Of a stretch of 39,204 nucleotides of DNA, positions 1 to 7,800 are shown one piece after another. The notes beneath the pieces are model-generated. The model saw nothing but the letters and a program-made list of their open reading frames with translations. It was not told where the DNA came from and ran no database searches. This DNA comes from Sideroxydans sp. (GTDB lineage: Bacteria > Pseudomonadota > Gammaproteobacteria > Burkholderiales > Gallionellaceae): positions 1-39,204 of the forward strand of contig JABFSI010000013.1 of assembly GCA_013140695.1 (NCBI GenBank), given 5' to 3'. How positions within the stretch are numbered: the stretch's first letter is position 1; every line of letters begins with the position of its first letter. Position numbers and translations under genes: made by a program.

Positions 1-60
1 GCCGAACATGGCCACCAGCACCGATAAAACAACGAGGGATGTATTCCAAACAATAGTCAA
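1..60 (-). CDS. N-terminal fragment of a probable MHYT-type membrane sensor protein (runs off left edge)
   Basis: Read on the minus strand from 60 leftwards, the first 20 codons start with TTG and give a Trp followed by a hydrophobic run (SLVVLSVLVAMFG). This resembles the first transmembrane helix of MHYT-domain proteins, which are often fused to GGDEF/EAL output domains. An in-frame stop lies just upstream (about 85-87), so the start must be in this short stretch; no strong ribosome binding site is visible. Only 20 residues can be seen, so the family call is a resemblance and no function is claimed. Its place is informative: with the intervening island removed, it would lie just downstream of ssb on the same strand. 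Confidence 0.35.
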   Translation of the reverse strand, partial: MTIVWNTSLVVLSVLVAMFG

Positions 61-420
61 ATGAATAGGTTTTCTATACTGATTTTAGGAATAATCGTTA
101 TTTACATTTTAAGTTTGGTAGGTTCTAGAAGGGAAATTAGGACATTTAATTAAACATACGCAAGTGATAAGTAATATTTATATATTAAATTCAGCAAGTT
201 ACAAAATATTTTATATTTAACAATCAACATTATTAATTAATAGTGTTGATTATACCTCGTTTTTTAAGTAGTTTAGGCTCTTAATCAACAAATTCATCGA
301 CAGCATATAACTATACCCATCAATTTAATCACATAGTCTTAAAATCTTAGTTCAACCATTTGCAGTAATTTTCTCAATCTATCCTATTGCGTATTATTGT
401 AAAAAATCCATTAGTAACTA
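61..420. other. AT-rich gene-free stretch; possible AT-rich 3' end of a GInt island
   Basis: No credible coding sequence is seen here. The stretch is strongly AT-rich compared with the neighbouring genes and carries one large palindrome (222-251). GInt islands are described as having three parts: the ginABCD operon at one end, cargo, and a short AT-rich end opposite. The gin operon of this window is at the other end (33550-38926), so this stretch is in the expected place. The heptamer GTTATTT at 97-103 recurs in the same orientation at 38996-39002, between ginA and the ssb terminator. Assignment as the island end is inference. Confidence 0.35.
222..251. repeat. 30-bp near-perfect palindrome
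   Basis: The arms AATCAACA (222-229) and TGTTGATT (244-251) flank a self-complementary core TATTAATTAATA (231-242); only the 230/243 pair is mismatched. The whole 30 bp can form a cruciform or hairpin, or serve as a dimeric protein-binding site. It lies 170 bp beyond the stop codon of the XRE regulator gene, in an otherwise empty AT-rich stretch. A T-run follows 8 nt later on the plus strand, so a terminator role is possible but not convincing. Confidence 0.5.
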
Positions 421-723
421 TCAGCTTTTGTAGTTATCCATTAAAGAAATAAACTCCTTTAACTCACTGTTAACCACATTTAATAGCGCCGAAGCGTCTG
501 CAGCCTCCTCACTTATCAAATAAGCTAAGCTCAAAATGGTCAGAGGGTGAACACCAATTACTTTAGCCAACGCATCGACCTTCTCAACCGTCGGAGTGTA
601 AAGACCGCGCTCTAAGGTGCTGACATAGGTGCGACTAGAGATGTCTGAGAAATCTTCTTGCGTTACTTTTTTAGCTATTCTTGCTTTTTTCAGTGCCAGT
701 CCAAGCGACTCTTTTATATTCAT
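421..723 (-). CDS. XRE-family helix-turn-helix transcriptional regulator
   Basis: This 100-residue protein has an N-terminal Cro/C1-type helix-turn-helix at about residues 6-65. It shows the usual pattern of a basic first helix (LKKARIAKKVTQEDFSD), a recognition segment (SRTYVSTLERGLYTPT) and the closing VDALAKVIGVHPLTIL. The remaining 35 residues are acidic and hydrophobic and could be a dimerisation tail. The start is supported by AAGGAAAC about 7 nt upstream of ATG at 723. Proteins of this size and shape are typically repressors in mobile or accessory DNA. No target operator is evident, and the neighbours do not reveal the regulated gene. Family call is firm, role is not. Confidence 0.85.
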   Translation of the reverse strand: MNIKESLGLALKKARIAKKVTQEDFSDISSRTYVSTLERGLYTPTVEKVDALAKVIGVHPLTILSLAYLISEEAADASALLNVVNSELKEFISLMDNYKS

Positions 724-856
724 GAAAGTTTCCTTTTGAGAAACTCCATCTAGCCAAATTGAGTGATATATGACTACAATGTATACTGCTCATTTTTAAC
801 TTGCGATACGGTCATGATTGAAACTTTTTCCATAATATTGAAAATAATCAAATGTT

Positions 857-1048
857 ATGACTTTACTCAAAGTCCCACATTTTAAAACCGCGCTAGAAAT
901 CAACGACCGGCTGGAATGGGCCGAACTTACCATTTATCACTGTCAGCTTTTTGACAATTCATTTTCATTAAGTACTAGTGACTGCTTTGTGACAAGCCAT
1001 CAAGAAGGCATGAGGCAAGTCGCGGCCCTAACTGGTAAGACAGCTTAA
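857..1048 (+). CDS. Small hypothetical ORF, doubtful
   Basis: This 63-codon frame starts with ATG but has no ribosome binding site in front. The predicted product has no motif I recognise. It is divergent from the XRE regulator gene, a layout in which such regulators often control a small partner, and that is the only reason to list it. It could equally be a chance frame or the remnant of a longer gene. Confidence 0.2.
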   Translation: MTLLKVPHFKTALEINDRLEWAELTIYHCQLFDNSFSLSTSDCFVTSHQEGMRQVAALTGKTA

Positions 1049-1109
1049 AACTATGCTGCCCGAAAGCCGCCACGTTGTTCATGACGACAACTGAGCATTA
1101 CTTGGTTGA

Positions 1110-1226
1110 TTATGTAAGAGTCGCATGGTTGCGCCTCGGCTCCTTAGCCTTGTAGAGCGCTTCGTCAGCAGCCTTTACATATATCGCATATGCTCTGCCA
1201 CCATAAACTGTTGCTGATGACAGAGC
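1110..1226 (-). pseudogene. Remnant of a GGDEF (diguanylate cyclase) domain C-terminus
   Basis: The minus strand between a TGA at 1227-1229 and a TAA at 1110-1112 has no start codon of its own that makes sense. Its last 20 or so codons nevertheless read KAADEALYKAKEPRRNHATL. This matches the final helix of GGDEF domains, whose usual form is (L)xxADxALYxAKxxGRN. The upstream part of the domain, including the GGDEF signature itself, is absent. The downstream end of an oxidoreductase gene (stop at 1235) replaces it. I read this as a truncated gene fragment left by a recombination event. It is too short for any activity. Confidence 0.6.
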
Positions 1227-1234
1227 TCAAACCG

Positions 1235-1879
1235 TTATAGCTTGATGAAGTTTGTCATAGCTAAAGCGCCAAATGGCAGTTGCATTAATGGGCCACCAAC
1301 GTCGAGTGAACCAAGGTCAACAGCGAAAAATCCGGTTGTTTCAAGTAGTTTTCGAACTTCAGTTTTTGCATCAGCATCGTCGCCTGAATAAAACAAAGTA
1401 CGTTGACCAGCTGTTGTTTCTGGCTCTGATAACACTCTAGCGTCAAGATGGTTGAAGGCTTTAACTACGCGTGCGTCTGGAACCAACTCACGGAATACGG
1501 CACTTGAATACTGGTTGCCCAGGTCAATTGCCTTAATACCATAAGCGGCCAGTGGGTTGCTTGGATCTTTGGCATCAGGAGAGTTTGGATCTATGAAAAG
1601 GACTGGATTGGTACCGTCAATCACAATGCGATTATTCCATGCTGGTAAGTTACCCAATAATGACTCAAGTGCAACCCAAGGCACAGCGACAAGAACGATA
1701 TCTGCACTTGCAGCTTGTTCAATCGTACCTGCTGTAATAGTAGGTCCTAATTCTGCGACTAGAGCTGCTAAAGATTCAGGCCCAGATTTGTTGGCAATTG
1801 TTGCTGAAAAACCTTTTTTAGCAAGTGCGCGTGCAACGTTTGAGCCTAGAGCACCAGAACCAATAATACCAATTTTCAT
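1235..1879 (-). CDS. NAD(P)-binding oxidoreductase of the NADPH-dependent F420 reductase-like family
   Basis: The 214-residue protein opens with a Rossmann nucleotide-binding loop (MKIGIIGSGALGSNVARALAKKGF, Gly-rich GSGALG at about 7-12). It continues with a second strand ending in ANKSGPESL, where Asn-Lys-Ser favours NADP phosphate binding. The segment ADIVLVAVPW and the later IVIDGTNP are typical of the F420-dependent NADP oxidoreductase family (Pfam F420_oxidored). In proteobacteria without F420 these homologues are NADP-dependent reductases of unknown substrate. The start is well supported by AAGGAAACATT before ATG. It is divergent from the LysR regulator at 2002, a classic arrangement in which the regulator controls the reductase gene. 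Confidence 0.85.
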   Translation of the reverse strand: MKIGIIGSGALGSNVARALAKKGFSATIANKSGPESLAALVAELGPTITAGTIEQAASADIVLVAVPWVALESLLGNLPAWNNRIVIDGTNPVLFIDPNSPDAKDPSNPLAAYGIKAIDLGNQYSSAVFRELVPDARVVKAFNHLDARVLSEPETTAGQRTLFYSGDDADAKTEVRKLLETTGFFAVDLGSLDVGGPLMQLPFGALAMTNFIKL

Positions 1880-1974
1880 AATGTTTCCTTTGATTTAAGT
1901 AGATATGTTGTATTGATGATTTGAATTTTAGGCGCTTCTAGTTAATAGCAGTAGTAGCGACATGGTAGAATCTA

Positions 1975-1993
1975 TTTCAACTATTAGTTGAAA
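1975..1993. promoter_or_regulatory. Perfect 9-bp inverted repeat, probable LysR operator
   Basis: TTTCAACTA and TAGTTGAAA form exact arms around a single central T, ending 8 bp before the lysR ATG at 2002 and within the 122-bp spacer shared with the divergent reductase gene. Dyad-symmetric boxes in this place are the usual binding sites of LysR-type regulators, which repress their own gene from there and act on the divergent one. The palindrome is seen directly; its role is inferred. Confidence 0.55.
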
Positions 1994-2001
1994 GTTAAAC
2001 C

Positions 2002-2949
2002 ATGGAAACCCTATCCAATCTTGAGTCTTTCGTCCGTAGTGCCGAAACAGGCAACTTTTCGGCTGCAGCGCGCCGGCTGGCTCTGACGCCAGCAGCGGTC
2101 AGCCGTAACGTCGCCCAGTTGGAGCGCAACCTCGGCGTGAAGTTGTTCCAGCGCAGTACGCGCGGCCTAACCATGACCGAAGCGGGCGAACATTTTCTGC
2201 AATCAGTGCGGGTTGGTCTCGACAGTATCCAAGATGCGATTGCCAACATCACGGTCAATGCTGGGCAGCCTGCTGGGGTGCTGAAGCTAAGCGTGGCTCC
2301 GGGGTTTGGGATGGATTATCTATTGCCGCTGATGCCGGCCTTCTTAGAACGGTATCCGGCAGTAACGCCGGATTGGTACTTCGATAACCGTCCGGTAGAT
2401 TTGATTGCTGGCGGTTTCGATGCAGCCATTGGTGGTGGTTTCGATCTTCCACCCGGCATGGTGGCACGCGAACTAGGGCGCATACATCTGATTGCGGTGG
2501 CATCGCCAGATTTCCTGCGAGGTAAAAATCGTCCCGAAGATCCAATCGGACTTGCTGAATTGGAGGGCGTTACACTACGTTCTCCGCTAAATGGCCGCGT
2601 ACGTACGCTGGTAATGCGCAACAGCGTCGGTAGTGAAATTGCGGTAGTTCAAAAGTCTGTGTTGACGGTCAATGATCCTGACGCGCTTTGCCGCGCGACC
2701 CTATTAGGCCTCGGCATCGGTCTGGTTGCCGTTCCGCATGCTGCGCCACATCTGGCAAGCGGCGCACTGGAGCGACTGTTACCGGACTGGCATATTGACA
2801 TCGGTCCGCTCTCGCTGTACTTCTCCAGCCAAAAACTGCTACCAGCCAAGACCCGCGCTTTTATCGATTTCGTCACTGAGGCATTCCGCGCGCAGAAGCT
2901 GGCGCAAGTCCTGTCTGTCAGGAACTTGGCAAGCGGAGACGCGGCCTGA
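2002..2949 (+). CDS. LysR-type transcriptional regulator
   Basis: The 315-residue protein has the LysR winged helix-turn-helix at residues 1-60: LESFVRSAETGNFSAAARRL, then AVSRNVAQLERNLGVKLFQRSTRGLTMTEAGE. A periplasmic-binding-like effector domain follows from about 90 to 290 (LKLSVAPGFGMDYLLPLMPAFLERYP and later LGLGIGLVAVPHAAPHL). It belongs to the large group often annotated CrgA/AaeR-like. It is divergent from the NADP oxidoreductase gene at 1235-1879, with a perfect palindrome just before its start. Regulation of that neighbour by a small ligand is the simplest model. The effector cannot be predicted. Base composition is visibly more GC-rich than the reductase gene, so the pair may not share a long history. 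Confidence 0.92.
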   Translation: METLSNLESFVRSAETGNFSAAARRLALTPAAVSRNVAQLERNLGVKLFQRSTRGLTMTEAGEHFLQSVRVGLDSIQDAIANITVNAGQPAGVLKLSVAPGFGMDYLLPLMPAFLERYPAVTPDWYFDNRPVDLIAGGFDAAIGGGFDLPPGMVARELGRIHLIAVASPDFLRGKNRPEDPIGLAELEGVTLRSPLNGRVRTLVMRNSVGSEIAVVQKSVLTVNDPDALCRATLLGLGIGLVAVPHAAPHLASGALERLLPDWHIDIGPLSLYFSSQKLLPAKTRAFIDFVTEAFRAQKLAQVLSVRNLASGDAA

Positions 2950-3026
2950 CAAACTCAAGATAGTGCAAACTGCTAGAAGTCGCTGGATAAGCACGGCCTT
3001 TTCACTGCCCGAAATCTGCAGTTCAT

Positions 3027-3045
3027 GAACTACCGCTTAGGGCCG
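3027..3045 (+). repeat. Dispersed repeat motif, copy 1
   Basis: The 19-mer GAACTACCGCTTAGGGCCG at 3027-3045 recurs with two mismatches at 27619-27636 plus 29289, where the IS1182 element has split the second copy. Both copies lie between genes. They look like parts of a degenerate interspersed intergenic repeat rather than coding sequence. Confidence 0.5.
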
Positions 3046-3062
3046 ATTTCACTAGTTAACAC

Positions 3063-3093
3063 AGTCTGCTTTTGGAAAGCCTGAAAGCAGACT
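3063..3093. terminator. Stem-loop between the converging lysR and tpsB genes
   Basis: AGTCTGCTTT (3063-3072) and AAAGCAGACT (3084-3093) form a perfect 10-bp stem with an 11-nt loop. It sits between the stop of lysR (2949) and the stop of tpsB (3158), so it could end transcription from either side. No long T-run follows, so it is not a classical intrinsic terminator and may be part of the dispersed repeat next to it. Confidence 0.4.
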
Positions 3094-3157
3094 TTCCACA
3101 TCGGCACTTGCGACCCATTCCTGCCAGTCGAGAATGCTAACTATCCGCGTATCTACG

Positions 3158-4840
3158 CTAGAACGTCCCGTTCAACTGCACCCACAACCTCGGGCTGCGA
3201 TCCATCGTAGTCGGCTCCGTTTGCGCCTGCCCACCATGGGTGCGCCAAGAAATAGACGTTTTTAGTTGAAACAATTTGTACTGCGCATTCAAGCCCACCC
3301 CTGCCCCAGCGATGTTACGAGTATTGGTGGCAGTAGAGTAAGCAGTGTGGTTGATATTCACCCCGCCCGCATCATAAAAGGCAATAGCTTGCAGGTTATC
3401 CAGAAAGTTGTGGCGCAATTCCAGATTAGCCAGCCAGCCATCGTCGCCGTTGCCTTCCCCTTGCGGATACGCCCGCACGCCGTTGGCACCACCAAGTGTG
3501 AATTTCTCTGATGAATTAAGATTTTTGCTGGCTTGCTGACCAGAAACGGTGATCGACAGGCTGTCAGCAGCAGTGACGCGTTGCAGGCGGTTAAGGTTAT
3601 AGGTAAAGCGGGCAAAGCCGCCTTCGCTCCTGGCCGTTGTAGCATCAATAGCGAGCGAGGCAACATCCATGTTGAGATGACCAAAAATCAACGCTGTATC
3701 CACAGAAGTAATGCCCGCGCCTCCCAGCACATCACGGTGGCTACCTGCCATACCAAAGTTGATTAGCCGCACTTGCTTATCCACACTTGAAACCGGCACA
3801 TCGGTTTTATCTAGCAAATCTTTGTATTCCCCAGTAAGCGTACCGTAGAGGTTGCTGGTCTGACTGCGCACGAAGGGATAAGTCGTGAACAGGCTGGCGC
3901 TACGTGCGCTGCCATGAGCCTTGATACTGGCAAACTCCTTGGCTAACTCATAATGGGTCTCGGAATAAGCACCACCAAGCCTGAGACCGCTGCTGCCAAC
4001 GGGTAATTGATAAGCCAGACGGCCATAGATCAGATTTTCGTTACTGGCCAGCGCGCGTACGGTCAACTGGTCGCCGATCTTGAGTGGACTGTTAAGTGCC
4101 AGCGTCGCGCCAAGACGATATTCGCCAGTATAACGATTACCGTAATTATCGGCTTCGATATTAGCGGCATAAGGCGCAGCAGGGTCAACCTCAATCAACA
4201 AATCAGAGGTACCAACGCTAGCTCCGGGCTGCAAGGTGGCGCGCGCACCGCCAACGCCGGGTGTATCGGAAAGCAAAAGCACAGCACGGTCAATCCGACC
4301 AGACTGCACGGCATCTCCATGTTTGATGTCCTTGGTATATTTGTTGACTTGTCCTTCGGACAAACGGGATCCGTTATTGATGCTTTGATCACCGATCTGG
4401 CCTTCGAGTACGCGGATTTCAACCGCACCATCCTTGATGTCCTGTGCTGGCAAATAGGCCCGGGCCACTACGTAACCGCGTTCCCGGTAATAAGCGGTGA
4501 TGCGAGCAGCCCCGGCATCTAGTTCGGCCAGACTGCGTTCGCCTCTGATAAGGTCTACAACAAGTGATTCGAGTACGTCAGTGGCAAAGACGCTGTTGCC
4601 GGAGATTCTGATGGCCTTGATGGCAATGCGCAGTCCATCTTCGACTGCTCCTTTGGCTGTATCCCCTTCAACTCGGACAGGTGCAACGGACTTGGGGGTA
4701 TTGAGATTGGGCTGCTTTTGCAGTTCGCGGCTAGTTTGACCAGCGTCTGGTGCGGCAGGCGCGGACTGCGCCGAAAAACTGGAAAGAAATGCCAGTGTGA
4801 TTAAAGATAAAGTCACGCATTTATGGTGAGTGAATTTCAT
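3158..4840 (-). CDS. TpsB outer-membrane transporter of a two-partner secretion system (ShlB/FhaC/HecB family)
   Basis: The 560-residue protein is the pore for the TpsA proteins encoded upstream. A signal peptide (MKFTHHKC then a hydrophobic run ending near SAQSA) precedes a POTRA domain from about residue 70 (IKAIRISGNSVF, later YYRERGYVVARAYLPAQ). A second POTRA-like stretch contains GRIDRAVLLLSDTPGV, typical of FhaC-type proteins. The rest is a 16-strand Omp85-type barrel with the conserved loop motif GVRAYPQGEGNGD near residue 455 and a C-terminal Phe. I chose ATG 4840 because it begins the signal peptide; an ATG at 4864 would add eight polar residues. The gene lies 29 nt after the tpsA1 stop, so it is probably co-transcribed with it. 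Confidence 0.92.
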   Translation of the reverse strand: MKFTHHKCVTLSLITLAFLSSFSAQSAPAAPDAGQTSRELQKQPNLNTPKSVAPVRVEGDTAKGAVEDGLRIAIKAIRISGNSVFATDVLESLVVDLIRGERSLAELDAGAARITAYYRERGYVVARAYLPAQDIKDGAVEIRVLEGQIGDQSINNGSRLSEGQVNKYTKDIKHGDAVQSGRIDRAVLLLSDTPGVGGARATLQPGASVGTSDLLIEVDPAAPYAANIEADNYGNRYTGEYRLGATLALNSPLKIGDQLTVRALASNENLIYGRLAYQLPVGSSGLRLGGAYSETHYELAKEFASIKAHGSARSASLFTTYPFVRSQTSNLYGTLTGEYKDLLDKTDVPVSSVDKQVRLINFGMAGSHRDVLGGAGITSVDTALIFGHLNMDVASLAIDATTARSEGGFARFTYNLNRLQRVTAADSLSITVSGQQASKNLNSSEKFTLGGANGVRAYPQGEGNGDDGWLANLELRHNFLDNLQAIAFYDAGGVNINHTAYSTATNTRNIAGAGVGLNAQYKLFQLKTSISWRTHGGQAQTEPTTMDRSPRLWVQLNGTF

Positions 4841-4869
4841 GGTGGTTGTAATTTCCTGTCCCATCTGCT

Positions 4870-7800
4870 TTATTTAACTTCCATATTTAAAATATCTGTG
4901 AACGAAGCATTCAATATATTAACATCGTCTGCTGAAGCATCTCCAACCTGCGCACCTCTCATATCATCGGGGAACCTGATGCCGTTGTTGACGATACGGA
5001 TGCTGTCACTTACCCTGATAATATTATCACGAGCAGTCGTCAATTTCTCCGTCGTATTCATTGCTATGATCATATTCGTTTCACCGATCATACCTACTGG
5101 GTTGGCTGTGTCGGTCTGGGTCGCCTGATAGGCTAGGAGCAAACCATCGCCCCCAGATAGCGCTGAGATGGCTGAGGCCACAGCACCAGGGACATTCCCG
5201 CTGGTTGGTGCCGCTATGATATCGGCCGTGAGCCCCGTCTGCTGCACCATTCGGTAATTGCCTGCATCGGCGCCGGAAAGGGTGTTGCCCATCACTGTGA
5301 CCGGTTTGTGATTGCCCACGCTGGCCGTTGCAAAGCTGCCAACTGCGGTACCGCCGATGTTCAAGCTATCGCCACTGACGATATCGCCCGCCACTAAGGC
5401 CGCGATACCGCCCAGACTAGCCGTTGCGGTGCCGTCATAAGTCTTGTTGCTGGCGGTGATGCCGGAAACGCTGACGCTCTTTGGCGCGATGTCGGCATTG
5501 GTGGCTGCCGCAGTGTTGAATGTGTAGTTGCCTGCATCAGTGCCGCTGACGTTGATGCCACTCACGTTCACTGACTTGCTGGTGCCTACGTTCTTGTCGC
5601 TGAAGCTGGCACTGCTGTCGCTCAAACTCAGCACATCGCCCACAACACGGTTGTCGCTCAAGGTCACAGTGGCAACAGTGCCGCCGTCATAGACCTTGTT
5701 CACGCCAGTGGCGGAGACCGTCAATGCTTTCTGCGCGATGTCGGCCGTCGTACTGGCTTGGTCGGTGAAGCTGTAGTTGCCCGCATCGGCACCGCTATAG
5801 TTGCTGCTCAAAGCAACCGTTTTTCCGTTGGCCACGTTCTTGTCGGCGAAGGTGCCGGTGGCGCTCACCGTCACCGTGTCGCCGGAAACCAGACCGGCGA
5901 TGTTCGCACTGGTTGTGCTCACCGTGGCGGTAGTCGTGCCGTCGTAAGTCTTGTTGCTGGCGCTGATACCGGAAACGCTGACGCTCTTTGGCGCGATGTC
6001 GGCGGTGATGCTGGTCTGCTGTCCGACGTTATAGTTGCCCGCATCGGCGCCACCAAGGCTCAGGCCAGCAACATTGACACCCTTGCCAGTGCCAGCATTC
6101 TTGTCGACAAACGTGCCGACTGCTGTGCCGCTGACAGAGACGCTGTCCGAGCCCAAGGCTGCAACATAAGCGGTGCCGGTCAAAGTGGCGGTGGTTGTGG
6201 CATCGTAGGTTTTACTTGCAGCAGAAAGGCCCACGATGGTGATGTTGGCTTTGCTGATGTCGGCGCTCAAGCCCGTTTGTTGCACCAGGTTGTAGTTGCC
6301 AGCATCCGTGCCGCTCAAAGTGTTGCCAGCCACGGTGACTGCTTTGGCGGTGCCAACGTTCTTGTTGGCGAACGAACCAATCGCGCTGCCGCTCACGGAA
6401 ACGCTGTCGTTGCCCAAGGCCGTTACTGCTGCCGTGCCGCCCAGCGTCGCGACGGTAGTCGCGTCATACTCTTTGCTGCTGGCGCTAAGACCTGTCACGG
6501 CCAGATCGGCTTTGCTGATGTCGGCGTTCAAGCCCGTTTGTTGGATGAGGTTGTAGTTGCCAGCATCAGTGCCAGCGAGCGTGTTGCCGCTGACGGTGAC
6601 GGCTTTGCCGGTGCCCGCGTTTTTGTCGGCAAAAGCGCCAATCGCAGTGCCACCCAAAGTGACGCTGTCGCCGCCCAGTGCTGCAACGGTTGCGGTGCCG
6701 GTCAGCGTGGCAACGGTGCTGGCGTCGTAGGTCTTGCTGCTTGCGGACAGACCCGTGACGGCCAAGTCGGCTTTGCTGATGTCAGCCGTCAAACCGCTTT
6801 GCTGCACCAAGCTGTAGTTGCCTGCATCGGTGCCAGTGAGCGTGTTGCCGCTGACAGTGACAGCTTTGCCGGTGCCCGCGCTCTTGTCGGCGAAAGCGCC
6901 AGTGGCAGTGCCACCCAAAGTGACGCTGTCGCCGTTCAATGCCGTGACCGAAGTGGCACCCGTCAAGGTGACGTTGGTGGTGGCATCGTAAGTCTTGCTG
7001 CTGGCCGACAAGCCTGTCACGGCCAGATCGGCTTTGCTGATGTCTGCCGTGATGCCAGTTTGCTGGCCCACGTTGTAGTTGCCCGCGTCAGCCCCGGAGA
7101 TGCTCAAGCCCGCAACGGCAACGGCCTTGGCCGTGCCTACATTCTTGTCCACAAAAGTACCCACTGCCGTGCCGCTGACGCTCACACTGTCTGAACCCAG
7201 GGCAGCAACGGATGCAACGCCACTCAACGTGGCGCTGGTGGTAGCGTCATAAGTCTTGTTGCTGGCAGACAGCCCAGTGACAGCGAGGTTCGCTTTGGCG
7301 ATGTCGGCACTTGCCGTCGCCTGATCGGTGATGAGGTAGTTGCCCACATCAGCGCCGCTGTAGCTGCTGGACAGCGTCACGGTCTTGGCCGTACCCGCGT
7401 CCTTGGTCTGGAAGGCGCCGGTGGCATTAACATTCACCGTATCGCCCGAAATCAGTCCGGCGATGTTCGCACCGCTGGTGCTCACCGTGACCGCTGTGGT
7501 GGTGTCATAGCTCTTGTTGCTGGCGGTGATGCCACTGACGCTGACGCTCTTCGGGGTCACATTGACCGTGCCATCCACATAGCTGACATCGTAGCCCTGC
7601 TGGTTGGAATACAGCCCGCTGGCCATGGCGGTGTGGCTACCGACGTTCTTGCCATCCAGTGTAGTGCTGGCCGTGCCCAATAGATTGGCATTGGGCGTGG
7701 CGGAATAGCTCACCCCCAGGGCTGTTGTGCCGCCGTCATAGCTGCGGCTACCGGTATCGGCGGTGACGGTGAGTGCGGTGAGAAAGTCGCGCAGCAAGGG

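Noticed and set aside
5758..7194. 478-codon plus-strand open frame inside tpsA1
   Set aside because: It is the mirror of the YDG repeats; the low-complexity, GC-biased repeats keep the opposite strand free of stops. No start signal or protein family.
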